The notes under the pieces are model-generated. The model ran no database searches. It saw only the letters and a program-made list of their open reading frames with translations, and was not told the origin of the DNA. Both the position numbers and the translations under genes were made by a program. A DNA stretch of 64,000 bases, from the NCBI RefSeq assembly GCF_018860635.1, contig NZ_JAHKPT010000004.1:62001-126000 (forward strand), read 5' to 3'. This DNA is from Aliiglaciecola lipolytica (lineage in GTDB: Bacteria > Pseudomonadota > Gammaproteobacteria > Enterobacterales > Alteromonadaceae). Shown one piece after another: positions 29,602 to 39,411 of this stretch (positions within the stretch are counted from its first letter, which is position 1; each line of letters begins with the position of its first letter).

Positions 29602-31275
29602 TTGGAAGTTTTTCATGATTTTTTAAAGCTATTAGATAGTTTTTTAGGGGGCAATGCTCTGTTTCCATTTATCTTGTTGGGAACAGGTCTGTTTTTTACA
29701 ATTTTTCTAGGTTTTCCGCAAATACGTTATTTTAAGCATGCGTGGAAAGTGGTTACCGGTAAGTTTGATAGTGATGATTCTCCCGGTGATACCAGTCATT
29801 TTAGAGCCTTAACTACAGCTTTATCCGGTACTGTCGGTACCGGAAATATTAGTGGTGTAGCATTTGCTATTTTCCTCGGTGGACCAGCAGCATTGTTTTG
29901 GATGTGGGCGACTGCATTTTTTGGTATGACTACCAAATTTGTTGAAGTGACCCTTTCTCATAAATATCGCGAAAAAACCGAAGATGGCACTATGGCTGGA
30001 GGCCCCATGTATTACATGGATAAACGTCTCAATATGAAGTGGTTAGCGGTGGCATTTGCGATTGCAACGGTAATCAGTTCTTTCGGTACAGGTAATTTAC
30101 CGCAAAGTAATGGTATTGCCACTAGTATTGAAGAGACCTTCGGCTTTGAACCTTGGATTGTTGGTAGTGTACTAGGGATTCTACTTGCGTTAGTCATCTT
30201 AGGTGGAATTCAACGTATAGCAGCGGTTACATCTAAAATTGTGCCTTTTATGGCGCTGATTTATTTAATCGGAGCTTTAGCCGTAATCTTCGCCAATTTA
30301 GAAAATATCGGACCTTCATTTACGTCAATATTCTCAGATTTGTTTACCGGTTCAGCAGCAACGGGAGGCTTCTTAGGCGCTTCTATTGCGTATGCATTTA
30401 ACCGTGGTGTGAATCGTGGTTTATTCTCCAATGAAGCGGGTCAAGGTTCAGCTCCCATCGCTCACGCGGCAGCAAAAACCAAAGAGCCTGTGTCTGAAGG
30501 TATGGTTTCAATATTAGAGCCGTTTATCGATACTATCGTTATTTGTACTTTGACCGGTCTCGTTATTTTATCTTCTGGTGTTTGGAAAGATAAACATATC
30601 AACCAATTCGAACGCTCCAGTTTAGAAATAGTCGCAGGTAGTTACTCTGAAGAAGATCCACAAGACAGAGAAAACTTGTACCACTATTTAAATAATATCG
30701 GTAGTTCAAGCGTTGAAAAATACAATGGTGATATTCAAGTTGTATCTGGCAAAGCGGTGAGTAGTGGTTTTACGATTATTCATGCTCGTTCTTTGGCTGA
30801 AGATGTGATGTTTACCGTGGGTGGAAACGAAGATTTATTCACCGGCTCAGTCAAAATAGTGGATGGCAGCATTGTAAAAGAAAACTTGATTTTAACCGGG
30901 AAATCTTTGGTACACTCGGCGCGTTTAACCACTATTGCATTTACTAAAGGCTTTTTCGGTGATTTTGGCCAATACATAGTTTCTGTTGGACTATTGTTGT
31001 TTGCCTTTTCGACTGCCATCGCGTGGTCTTATTATGGTGATAGGGCAATGACTTATTTACTCGGGCCGCGCTCAGTAATGCCATACCGAGTGGTTTATGT
31101 TGCCGGTTTTGTTTGGGCTTCATTTTCAGACACTGAGTTAGTTTGGACATTGGCAAGTGTCGCTATCGTTGTCATGACTTTACCGAACTTGTTTGGTATT
31201 TTAATGCTCAGTAAAGAGATGAAAAGTTCGGTTAAGGATTATTGGGAAAGATTTAATAAAGAAAATAAATCCTGA
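29602..31275 (+). CDS. Sodium:alanine symporter (AGCS family) with an inserted domain
   Basis: A 557-residue inner-membrane transporter. AGCS signatures are clear: [16 protein letters not shown] (72-87), GGPMYYM and [19 protein letters not shown] (271-289). It takes up alanine or glycine with Na+. Usual members have about 450-480 residues; here a hydrophilic stretch of about 105 residues (roughly 330-436) is inserted between two transmembrane helices. The start is TTG 29602 with GGGGAG upstream. An intrinsic terminator follows. Confidence 0.92.
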   Translation: MEVFHDFLKLLDSFLGGNALFPFILLGTGLFFTIFLGFPQIRYFKHAWKVVTGKFDSDDSPGDTSHFRALTTALSGTVGTGNISGVAFAIFLGGPAALFWMWATAFFGMTTKFVEVTLSHKYREKTEDGTMAGGPMYYMDKRLNMKWLAVAFAIATVISSFGTGNLPQSNGIATSIEETFGFEPWIVGSVLGILLALVILGGIQRIAAVTSKIVPFMALIYLIGALAVIFANLENIGPSFTSIFSDLFTGSAATGGFLGASIAYAFNRGVNRGLFSNEAGQGSAPIAHAAAKTKEPVSEGMVSILEPFIDTIVICTLTGLVILSSGVWKDKHINQFERSSLEIVAGSYSEEDPQDRENLYHYLNNIGSSSVEKYNGDIQVVSGKAVSSGFTIIHARSLAEDVMFTVGGNEDLFTGSVKIVDGSIVKENLILTGKSLVHSARLTTIAFTKGFFGDFGQYIVSVGLLLFAFSTAIAWSYYGDRAMTYLLGPRSVMPYRVVYVAGFVWASFSDTELVWTLASVAIVVMTLPNLFGILMLSKEMKSSVKDYWERFNKENKS

Positions 31276-31310
31276 TTTAGTAAAATATAAGCAATAATCG
31301 ATTTGTGTAG

Positions 31311-31343
31311 CGTTGACGGAGGTAAAACTACCGTCAACGTTTT
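31311..31343 (+). terminator. Intrinsic terminator of the alanine symporter gene
   Basis: CGTTGACGG and CCGTCAACG form a 9-bp stem with an 11-base loop, followed by TTTT. It ends 17 bases before the next start codon. Confidence 0.75.
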
Positions 31344-31360
31344 GTATTTGGAGTATAAAT

Positions 31361-31687
31361 ATGGCACTGATAGACTGCCCTTCGTGCAATAAGAAAATTT
31401 CCGATAAAGCGGATACTTGTTCCCATTGTGATTTTCCGGTGGGCGATGCATCTGCTGAAGATCTGTTACGAAAAAAGAATTTAAACAAATTTAAGAAACA
31501 ACACAGTATTCAAAATCAGTCTTTGCTGGCGATGTTGATGTTTGTGGCTGGCTTTGGTTTTATGTATTGGGGTGGGGCGCAACCCGGTGACCTGCAACAT
31601 ACTATGGCGATTGCCGTTTCCGTTACTGGTTTTGTTTGGTACGTGGTCAATCGAATTCGATTAATTTTTATAAAGCGAGCTAATTAG
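31361..31687 (+). CDS. Small zinc-ribbon membrane protein
   Basis: 108 residues from the ATG at 31361, preceded by GGAG; an upstream in-frame start would run through the terminator and is unlikely. The N-terminus is a zinc ribbon with Cys6, Cys9, Cys20 and Cys23, followed by a basic linker and two hydrophobic segments (about 49-66 and 76-95). Function unknown. Its stop codon overlaps the start of the YeaC-like gene by one base, so the two are probably translated together. Confidence 0.82.
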   Translation: MALIDCPSCNKKISDKADTCSHCDFPVGDASAEDLLRKKNLNKFKKQHSIQNQSLLAMLMFVAGFGFMYWGGAQPGDLQHTMAIAVSVTGFVWYVVNRIRLIFIKRAN

Positions 31688-31968
31688 TGAGTATAGATGC
31701 GTTAGTGTCGTCAATGACAAAAGATACCTATGAAAAGCTGCTACAAGCAGTGGAAACGGGAAAATGGCTTGATGGTTTGCCCTTGACAGAAAGCCAACGA
31801 GAGAGCAGCATGCAAGCGGTTATGATGTATCAGGTTAAAGTTTTAAAACTTGATCAACATATGACGTTAAATGCTGATGGCCAAATTAATCATAAAAGCC
31901 GTCAACAACTTAAAGAGCAGTTTGCTCCACAAAGCAGCATAGCACGGTTCAAGCAGGATGATTTTTAA
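31687..31968 (+). CDS. yeaC: YeaC-family protein (DUF1315)
   Basis: A 93-residue soluble protein that aligns by eye along its length with E. coli YeaC: SMTKDTYEKLLQAVETGKW, then DGLPLT, QAVMMYQ and SRQQLKEQF. The function is not known. It starts at GTG 31687, inside the stop of the zinc-ribbon gene, and its end overlaps the DUF349 gene by 11 bases. Confidence 0.88.
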   Translation: MSIDALVSSMTKDTYEKLLQAVETGKWLDGLPLTESQRESSMQAVMMYQVKVLKLDQHMTLNADGQINHKSRQQLKEQFAPQSSIARFKQDDF

Positions 31969-34768
31969 ACACTTTTTTCGACCCAAATATCAGGATCCTA
32001 ATCCGCAAGTTAGAATCCAAGCAATTGCAAACTTAATCCCAGAAGAATCTCAACATAAGACTCAATTACACGAGCTCGCCTTTAATGACGAAGATCCAAA
32101 TGTAAGTTTGGCTGCTTTAACGCGACTAAATAGTTTCGCGCTGTGGTGTAAAATGGCTGAAACAGCCAAGTCTGAACGGGTTAAGAAACGGGCACAGATC
32201 ACAGTGGAAAATGCTTTGTTTGAACAAGGTGATTTGTTGATCACCGATCAGGAAAGACAAAGATTTATTGCTGAATGCAAAAGTAATTCATTGTTGGAAA
32301 AGCTGCTGCAATTACCATCGGTTAAAAATGATGAGTCTGGTTTATTGCTCAAGGTATTAAACAAGCTAAATAAGCCCCATGTCACCAAACAACAATTTAT
32401 CAATAGCAATAATGAAAAGGTACAACTGAGTTTATTGGCATTGATAGATGATGAGTCTACTCTAAATAAAGCGTTAAAAAGAACGGCTTTTAGTGGAGTA
32501 AAAGACGCGATTACCAGTAAGCTTCAAAAAATCGAAGAAGCAAAACTCAAGCCCTTAGAAATTGAGAAAGACGCAAAATTAGTACTGTCTCGTTTATTGG
32601 CGTTAAAAGATAAATCTGACTATGCATTAATCAAACAACAAAACCGAGAACTGACGGATTCATTTACTGCTCTGCAACAAGAATTTGCTTGTTTAAAAGA
32701 CGAAACAAAAGAGCAATTAAATACGCGATTCGACGAAATTAGCCACAAAGTCACCAGCTTAATTCAACAATTAGCACCCAAGTTCGAAGCAGCAGAGCAA
32801 TTTAAAGCGCTTAATGCACAGCTAGAAAAAATTGCACAAAAAGTGGATTTAATTTTAGCTGAAGCGAATAAAGAGTTGTCACAAGATGTGGAAAAGGTAA
32901 CTCTTGGGGCTGTGGAAGCTTATGAACATGCGTTGCAAGATTGTCAGCAACAATTAACTATAATATTTCCTGAACTATCTCACGATATTGCACTAAAACG
33001 AATTTGGGAATCTATTTCTTCACAAATTATTCAATGCCGTTCAACCTTAGAACGTTTGCCTGAATTTAAAAAAGCGGTGACTCTTGGTAAAGAGTTTATT
33101 GAGCAATTTAAACGTCTCAAGCCGCCTACAGATATAAGCCAGATTAGTGCCTCTAAAGAGTATTTAACTGAGCAAACATCATATTGGAAAGCGTTGTCTG
33201 CGCCTTACGGTTCAGGTTGGCCTAAGGAACTTGAAGTTGAGTGGCAGGATTGCCGTAAAGCGTTTAACGCGGGATTAAAAAAGCTTTTAGATGATGTTAA
33301 ACAGAACGAAAATCGCTGTAAAGCCAAGTTAAGAGCCATCGACGGACTGATTTCCCAAGGTAAATATAATGCTGCAATGGGCTTGTATGAAAAAGTCACA
33401 AGTTGGTATGAGCAACTTCCTGAACGCAATCAACATTTTGTTAGCCGTCAACTCCAAGCAATTAAAGAACAAGTTGAAAATCTAAAAGATTGGCAGCAGT
33501 ACATTGCTCAACCTCGTAAACCTGCAGTGCTCAAAGAAGCCGAAACTATTGCTTTGCATCCATTGCCTGTTGAACAACAAGTCGCGGAGGTTAAACGCCT
33601 AAGAAGTGCTTGGAATAGTCTCGGCAATACAGACTCAGAGGCGGACACTATTCTTAACAAAGCCTTTGATATGGCGATTGAAAAAGCATTTGAACCTTGC
33701 CGCATACATTTCGCTGAGATGGAGTCTCAACGCAAAGACAATGAACTGCAAAAGTTAGCATTAATCGAGCGCTGCAAATTATTGCAAACTGAAGAGAAAT
33801 CAGTCAGTGCAATAGCGGAAGAAGTCAGTCAAATTCAACAGCAGTGGAAGTGTATTGGTAAAGTGGATTATAAGATTTTAGATACAATCAATGAGGCATA
33901 TTCAAATGCACTCAAACCACTAAAAACGCAAATTCAGCAATTCCACCATGACAACGCAGAATCTAAGCAAATGCTAATTAGCAAAGCGCAGGTGTTGCTT
34001 ACCCATGAAGATATTAATGAAGCAATTGAGCAAGCCAAAAAGCTGCAACATCAGTGGAAAGAAATCGGTAATGCTGGTCGCAAACAAGACGCTTTATTAT
34101 GGAAACAATTTAGACATGTTAATGACCAGTTATTTGCAAAACGCAATGACATTCAAAACAACAATAAACAAGCATTGCAAAAAGGCATTGAAGAAGCTGA
34201 AGTTGCTTTGCAGGTGATTCAACAAGGAGCAGATGGTGCCGACAGTTTATCTGCTATTGAGAAAGTAGTTGAACAATTGCAGCAATTTAAAGCCAGTCTT
34301 GATGATAATGAACAGGTCTTAAAGTCGCTTAGCAGTAAATTAATCAAAATTGAGAAACAACTCGCCAGCAAAAAACGATCGGTGACTAGTGATAAGCAGC
34401 GCCGAATGTTAGATAACGTATTCGAATTGTTAGGCGGCTCAATCAGTGAGCAAGAAACTAAAGACTTAGTAGAGCAGTTACCCCAAGCATGGAGACAAGC
34501 TTACCTTAGTGATAAAGTGACTGATTTTAACCGTAACCAAATTGCAGTTTTGTTGGAGATTCTTGGATCTGAAGAAAGTCCAAAAGAGGATTCTCAATTG
34601 CGTAAAAATCTGCAGTTACAAATGATGACCGATAAGTTACAACACGGTGAACAGCTAGATAAAGACACATTACTATTACAGTTTATTCAACAAGGGAAAT
34701 TAGCTGCGGAGGCGAGTGATAAAGATCGGCAGTTACTCGAACGGGTAAAATCTCACTTTATCAATTAA
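31958..34768 (+). CDS. DUF349-repeat protein
   Basis: A 936-residue soluble, Gln- and Lys-rich, mostly helical protein. The first 200 residues have HEAT-like pairs of helices (for example PNPQVRIQAIANL and EDPNVSLAALTRL), about 210-300 is a likely coiled coil, and the middle and end carry DUF349 repeats with the W-x-x-I/L-G signature (SAWNSLGNTD, QQQWKCIGKVD, HQWKEIGNAGRK). The function of DUF349 proteins is unknown. It begins inside the end of yeaC, so translation is probably coupled. Confidence 0.85.
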   Translation: MIFKHFFRPKYQDPNPQVRIQAIANLIPEESQHKTQLHELAFNDEDPNVSLAALTRLNSFALWCKMAETAKSERVKKRAQITVENALFEQGDLLITDQERQRFIAECKSNSLLEKLLQLPSVKNDESGLLLKVLNKLNKPHVTKQQFINSNNEKVQLSLLALIDDESTLNKALKRTAFSGVKDAITSKLQKIEEAKLKPLEIEKDAKLVLSRLLALKDKSDYALIKQQNRELTDSFTALQQEFACLKDETKEQLNTRFDEISHKVTSLIQQLAPKFEAAEQFKALNAQLEKIAQKVDLILAEANKELSQDVEKVTLGAVEAYEHALQDCQQQLTIIFPELSHDIALKRIWESISSQIIQCRSTLERLPEFKKAVTLGKEFIEQFKRLKPPTDISQISASKEYLTEQTSYWKALSAPYGSGWPKELEVEWQDCRKAFNAGLKKLLDDVKQNENRCKAKLRAIDGLISQGKYNAAMGLYEKVTSWYEQLPERNQHFVSRQLQAIKEQVENLKDWQQYIAQPRKPAVLKEAETIALHPLPVEQQVAEVKRLRSAWNSLGNTDSEADTILNKAFDMAIEKAFEPCRIHFAEMESQRKDNELQKLALIERCKLLQTEEKSVSAIAEEVSQIQQQWKCIGKVDYKILDTINEAYSNALKPLKTQIQQFHHDNAESKQMLISKAQVLLTHEDINEAIEQAKKLQHQWKEIGNAGRKQDALLWKQFRHVNDQLFAKRNDIQNNNKQALQKGIEEAEVALQVIQQGADGADSLSAIEKVVEQLQQFKASLDDNEQVLKSLSSKLIKIEKQLASKKRSVTSDKQRRMLDNVFELLGGSISEQETKDLVEQLPQAWRQAYLSDKVTDFNRNQIAVLLEILGSEESPKEDSQLRKNLQLQMMTDKLQHGEQLDKDTLLLQFIQQGKLAAEASDKDRQLLERVKSHFIN

Positions 34769-34781
34769 TTAAATGCAAAAA

Positions 34782-34809
34782 TTGGCCGGTGAATTAACTT
34801 AATTCACCG
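34782..34809 (-). terminator. Hairpin at the end of ansA
   Basis: CGGTGAATT/AATTCACCG (34787-34795, 34801-34809) overlaps the ansA stop codon. On the minus strand a run of five T follows after a few bases. It also sits between convergent genes. Confidence 0.5.
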
Positions 34810-35807
34810 CGCAAATTTGTTATTAATTGACGTTTTATTTCTTCCACTGGAAGCTCTTTACTGAGCAGATAATGTAGTTTCGCTAATGCTGCTTCTGGTG
34901 TCATATCATGTCCAGACACCACTCCAACTTCACGCAATACATGACCGTTTGCATAGCCACTCATGTTCACTTTACCACTAAAACATTGTGTGCAATTTAG
35001 TACAATAATATTGTTCTGCTGGGCTTCTTTGAGTTGTGCTAACAACGACGGGTTTTGCGGTGCATTACCGACACCATAACTCAATAAAATTAACGCTTTG
35101 ACTGGTTGCTGTAAGGTGTTTCTAATGACTTCTGCACTGATCCCCGGATACAAGGTTACTACACCTATGGGTTGTGCATTTACAGGGCTGACCTTCATTA
35201 CTTTTTGGCTGTCTTGGCTGATTTTCCCAGCAATAAGTTCGATATCGATTCCCGCTCTAAGTAGTTCTGGATAATTTGGTGAGCCAAAAGCGTCAAAACC
35301 ATCAGCGTCAACTTTGCGACTACGATTTCCACGAAACAGACGGTTATTGAAATATAATGATACTTCGGAAATAGGGTAGTTAGCCGCGATGTAAAGGGCA
35401 TTTAACAGGTTTACTTGACCGTCTGAACGCAATTCAGCAAGGGGAATTTGCGAGCCTGTCACAATCACTGGTTTGCCTAAGTCTTCTAACATGAAGGATA
35501 GCGCTGAGGCCGTATATGCCATCGTATCAGTACCATGCAAGATAATAAAACCGTCATAGTCGGCATAGTTAGCACTGATATCATCGGCGATGTTTTGCCA
35601 ATCATGGGGGCTCATGTCTGAAGAATCGATTAGACTTTGATACTCCTGAATCGTAAATTCGGGCATCTCAGGGCGATGAAATTCAGGCATATTATTAAGG
35701 GTCTCGGTCAAAAAACCAGAGACTGGAACATAACCATGGGATGAAGGGCGCATACCAATTGTGCCGCCAGTATAGGCCACGTAAATTCGTTTTTTAGTGT
35801 GAGTCAT
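34794..35807 (-). CDS. ansA: L-asparaginase, cytoplasmic type I
   Basis: 337 residues without a signal peptide, which points to the cytoplasmic type I enzyme. The first active-site motif is YTGGTIGM with Thr14; the second is LHGTDTMAYT with the catalytic Thr-Asp pair. It hydrolyses asparagine to aspartate and ammonia. Monocistronic and convergent with the DUF349 gene. Confidence 0.94.
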   Translation of the reverse strand: MTHTKKRIYVAYTGGTIGMRPSSHGYVPVSGFLTETLNNMPEFHRPEMPEFTIQEYQSLIDSSDMSPHDWQNIADDISANYADYDGFIILHGTDTMAYTASALSFMLEDLGKPVIVTGSQIPLAELRSDGQVNLLNALYIAANYPISEVSLYFNNRLFRGNRSRKVDADGFDAFGSPNYPELLRAGIDIELIAGKISQDSQKVMKVSPVNAQPIGVVTLYPGISAEVIRNTLQQPVKALILLSYGVGNAPQNPSLLAQLKEAQQNNIIVLNCTQCFSGKVNMSGYANGHVLREVGVVSGHDMTPEAALAKLHYLLSKELPVEEIKRQLITNLRGELS

Positions 35808-35962
35808 TATTTTTTATGTCTATTAATGCAATGCCGACATTCTAACCTGAAATATTCCCTTATTGACGATATATTGTTGTAATTTCACTGAGTATTTACA
35901 AAAATGATGATAACGAGGTAACTATCTAAAGTGGGTAGTTTTTCAAAAGCAAAGGACAAATT

Positions 35963-37306
35963 TTGATTAATATAAAGACAGTTACTTTATTAACGATAAT
36001 TCTAGTAAGCACTTTGTTTGCAGCGACTTCCCACTCAGAAGAAGTGTTGAGTATGCGCGAACGTGCGGCATTAATAGATGACATACTCAAAGATCGTCTT
36101 GAGCGAACGCTTCCCAAGTTGATGGAGCGGGAAGGGATCGACATGTGGATTTTGATATCTAGGGAGTATAACGAAGATCCAGTGTTAAAAACCATGTTAC
36201 CAGCAACCTGGCTATCGGCTAGACGCAGAACTATTTTGGTGCTGTTTAATCCCGGAAATGGACAAGCTGTGGAACGTCTTGCAGTAAGTCGATACGACGT
36301 CGATAGCATGTTTAGAAAAGGATGGGATAAAGAAAAACAACCCAACCAATGGCAACGCCTTGTGGAATTAATAAAACAAAAAAATCCACAAAAAATAGCC
36401 CTCAATAAATCTGCTCATTTTGCTTTAGCTGATGGTCTGAGTGCAACAGAATACCAAGAGTTAATGGACGCTTTACCTTCCGAGCTATCCAACAAAGTGG
36501 TTTCATCACAAAATTTAGCCATCGCGTGGTTAGAAACCCGTAGCGGCAAAGAAATGGAATTGTATCCAAGCTTAATTAAAATCGGTCATCGCTTAATTGC
36601 TGAGGCTTTTTCCAATCAGGTTATTACTCCCGGAGAAACAACTACGGAAGATGTGGTTTGGTGGTTAAGGGAAAAAAGCAGAGAACTAAAATTAACCAAT
36701 TGGTTTCATCCATCCGTTTCAATTCAACGCTCAAGTACAGTGAAGTTTGACCATTTAAAAGCCTTTACAGCTAGCAATGCGGAACAGGTTATTCAAGCGG
36801 GTGACCTTTTGCACGTGGACTTCGGATTGGTTTATTTGCGTTTACATTCTGATCAACAACAGCATGCTTATGTGTTAAAACCAGGTGAGACGGATGCACC
36901 TGACTATCTGCAAAAGGCATTTACAAAAGCTAATCGATTACAAGATATTTTTACCAATAACTTCAAACCAGGACGAACGGGAAATGAAGTACTAAAGATG
37001 TCTAGAGAGCAAGCTATTGCTGAGGGTATTAAACCCTCAATTTATACTCACCCAATTGGTTATCATGGTCATGCAGCTGGAACCACTCTTGGGATGTGGG
37101 ATTCTCAAGGTGGTGTACCGGTCACAGGTGATTATCCCTTGCACCTCAACACCGCTTATTCCATCGAATTGAATGCCGCTTCTTTTATTCCAGAATGGAA
37201 AAAGGAAATTCGGATTATGTTAGAGGAAAATGCATTTTTTGATAGTAGCGGAGTGCATTACCTAGATGGCCGGCAAACAAAACTCCACCTAATTCAGCCT
37301 AAATAG
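35963..37306 (+). CDS. Exported M24-family metallopeptidase (Xaa-Pro aminopeptidase-like)
   Basis: 447 residues. A signal peptide covers about 1-25 (cleavage near ATSHS-EE). A creatinase-like N-terminal domain is followed by the pita-bread domain with candidate metal ligands Asp286 (HVDFG), Asp297 (HSDQ), His368 or His370 (GYHGH), Glu402 (SIELN) and Glu421/422 (MLEEN). The ligand set looks intact, so an active periplasmic dimetal peptidase is likely. It starts at TTG 35963, with AAGGA six bases upstream. Confidence 0.85.
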   Translation: MINIKTVTLLTIILVSTLFAATSHSEEVLSMRERAALIDDILKDRLERTLPKLMEREGIDMWILISREYNEDPVLKTMLPATWLSARRRTILVLFNPGNGQAVERLAVSRYDVDSMFRKGWDKEKQPNQWQRLVELIKQKNPQKIALNKSAHFALADGLSATEYQELMDALPSELSNKVVSSQNLAIAWLETRSGKEMELYPSLIKIGHRLIAEAFSNQVITPGETTTEDVVWWLREKSRELKLTNWFHPSVSIQRSSTVKFDHLKAFTASNAEQVIQAGDLLHVDFGLVYLRLHSDQQQHAYVLKPGETDAPDYLQKAFTKANRLQDIFTNNFKPGRTGNEVLKMSREQAIAEGIKPSIYTHPIGYHGHAAGTTLGMWDSQGGVPVTGDYPLHLNTAYSIELNAASFIPEWKKEIRIMLEENAFFDSSGVHYLDGRQTKLHLIQPK

Positions 37307-37433
37307 AGCATGATTTATAACACTTTCTAGAAATAAAAAGTGTTACAGGATTTATATTATCAAGCTAGTCTCGAAGTGCTTTGTTATGCTTGACATCTAA
37401 CAATAAAAACACGCACTAACACAGGAAAAAAAT

Positions 37434-39281
37434 ATGAAAATTAGAATTAAGCCGATGGCGATAAAACAAGCACTGATCGCTATGTCTGTATCAATTGCTT
37501 TAGCGGGTTGTGCAGGTAACAGCACGGACAATTCAACGGGTAATCAGGTGGCGGCTGAAAAAATGACTCAATTAGCTGAGTCGAAAAAAATCCAAGAATT
37601 AACTGAAAATTACTTTAATGAAAGTATGGCGTTTAATCCGATTTATTCTACTTTTGTTGGCGAAACTAAATATAACGATCAATTTGATGAACCGCTAACG
37701 GAAGCTGTTTTCGCTAAACGTTTAGCCTTTGAGAAGAAATATTTAGCGGCTGTTAATACTATCGATTCAAGTAAATTGAGTGGTCAGGATTTATTGAGCT
37801 ATGAAGTATTTAAACGGGATCTTGAAGTAGGTATCAGAGAGTTTGAATTGCCTGAACACTTGATGCCAATAAGTCAGTTCGGTGGCGTACATAGTTATTT
37901 TGCAATGTTAGGCTCAGGCAGTAGTGCACAGCCTTTTAATACCGCGCAAGATTATCGTAACTTTATGAAGCGCTCGGTTGGCTTTTCTGCTTACATGGAC
38001 AGCGTAATTACGACTATGCAAGAAGGCATTAAAAAAGGTGTAGTCCATCCCAAGCCAATTATTGAAAAGCTGATACCGCAATTAAGTGCTCATGTTGTAG
38101 ATGATGTTAGCAAAAGCGTTTTTTACGGCCCAGTAGCCGCGTTAGAGGATAATGAAAATATATCCGAAGATGAAAAAGCTAAATTAAAAAGTGAATATAT
38201 TGCCGTTATTAAGCAAGTCATTATTCCTGCATATGCGAAGGTGGCAAAATTTGTAGCAGGCGAATATCTGCAAAATGGCCGTGATACTGTTGGCTTATCG
38301 GCACTTCCTAACGGTAAAAAATGGTATGAATACCGAATCGAAACGAATACCACATTACCTTTAACCGCTGAAGAAATACATGAATTTGGCAAGCAAGAAG
38401 TGGCTCGCATTTTATCAGAAATGATTAAAGTAAAAGAAACTGTCGGCTTTGAAGGGGATTTACCTGCATTTTTCGAGTTTTTGCGTACAGATGACCAATT
38501 TTACTTCGATTCTAAGCAAGGGATCATTGATGGTTATACAGAAGTAAAAGAAAAGATTAATGAAAGACTACCATTACTGTTTGAAGTATTTCCTAAAGCG
38601 GATTACGTGGTGAAACCGGTTGAGGCATACAGGGAAGCTTCTGAAGCAGGAGCCAGTTATATGCCTCCGGCACCGGATGGCTCGAGACCGGGGATTTTTT
38701 ATATTAATACCCGTGATCTAAAAGGCCAACCAAAGTTTTCACTAGAAACCTTAAGTATTCATGAAGCGGCACCCGGGCACCATTTCCAAATCGCGATTCA
38801 GCAAGAAGTAGAATCCCTTCCAAAATTCCGTAAATTTGGTGGTTACACTGTGTTTGCTGAAGGTTGGGCGTTATACGCAGAAAGCTTAGGTAAAGAGTTA
38901 GGGCTCTTCACTGACCCTTATATGTGGTACGGGCGACTAAGCGACGAACAATTGCGTGCTATGCGTTTAGTGGTCGACACTGGATTACATGCATTCGGCT
39001 GGACTAGAGAGGAGGCCATCGCCTACATGTTAGCCAATTCATCTATGGCCAAAAGCGATGTTGTTGCAGAAGTTGAACGTTATATTTCAATCGGCGGCCA
39101 AGCGCTCGCTTACAAAATAGGTCAACGACATATCCGGATGTTACGCAATAAAGCCTCAGCAGCACTGGGTGATAAGTTCGACGTGCGTAAGTTCCATACC
39201 CAAGTGCTAATAGATGGCGCATTACCTATGCCAATTCTTGAAGCAAAAATTGATCGTTGGATCGAGAGTCAAAAAAGTTAA
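37434..39281 (+). CDS. DUF885 lipoprotein, putative metallopeptidase
   Basis: 615 residues with a lipoprotein signal, lipobox LAGC with Cys26. The DUF885 domain fills the rest, with HEAAPGHH at 443-450 as the probable zinc-binding motif and FAEGWALYAE following. DUF885 proteins resemble gluzincin peptidases; the substrate is unknown. AGGA lies before the ATG, and a strong terminator follows, so it is transcribed alone. Confidence 0.88.
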   Translation: MKIRIKPMAIKQALIAMSVSIALAGCAGNSTDNSTGNQVAAEKMTQLAESKKIQELTENYFNESMAFNPIYSTFVGETKYNDQFDEPLTEAVFAKRLAFEKKYLAAVNTIDSSKLSGQDLLSYEVFKRDLEVGIREFELPEHLMPISQFGGVHSYFAMLGSGSSAQPFNTAQDYRNFMKRSVGFSAYMDSVITTMQEGIKKGVVHPKPIIEKLIPQLSAHVVDDVSKSVFYGPVAALEDNENISEDEKAKLKSEYIAVIKQVIIPAYAKVAKFVAGEYLQNGRDTVGLSALPNGKKWYEYRIETNTTLPLTAEEIHEFGKQEVARILSEMIKVKETVGFEGDLPAFFEFLRTDDQFYFDSKQGIIDGYTEVKEKINERLPLLFEVFPKADYVVKPVEAYREASEAGASYMPPAPDGSRPGIFYINTRDLKGQPKFSLETLSIHEAAPGHHFQIAIQQEVESLPKFRKFGGYTVFAEGWALYAESLGKELGLFTDPYMWYGRLSDEQLRAMRLVVDTGLHAFGWTREEAIAYMLANSSMAKSDVVAEVERYISIGGQALAYKIGQRHIRMLRNKASAALGDKFDVRKFHTQVLIDGALPMPILEAKIDRWIESQKS

Positions 39282-39341
39282 TCACATAAGGGTTGCTAGC
39301 TTTACAGCGTTTTCAGCGCTCTTTCGATGAGTTAGTATGAT

Positions 39342-39367
39342 AGGCGAGGCTTAGGTCTCGCCTTTTT
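39342..39367 (+). terminator. Intrinsic terminator after the DUF885 gene
   Basis: AGGCGAG and CTCGCCT form a 7-bp GC-rich stem with an 8-base loop, followed by TTTTATTT. Confidence 0.85.
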
Positions 39368-39411
39368 ATTTCCCTTAATAATTTCCAATATCGTAATTTT
39401 AAAGGACTTTT

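Noticed and set aside
35926-36405. A 159-codon minus-strand frame opposite the M24 peptidase gene
   Set aside because: It is antisense to a gene with intact motifs and a signal peptide; its own text has no recognisable domain.
37318-37345. 9-bp inverted repeat after the M24 peptidase gene
   Set aside because: AT-rich stem without a T-tract; too weak to call a terminator.
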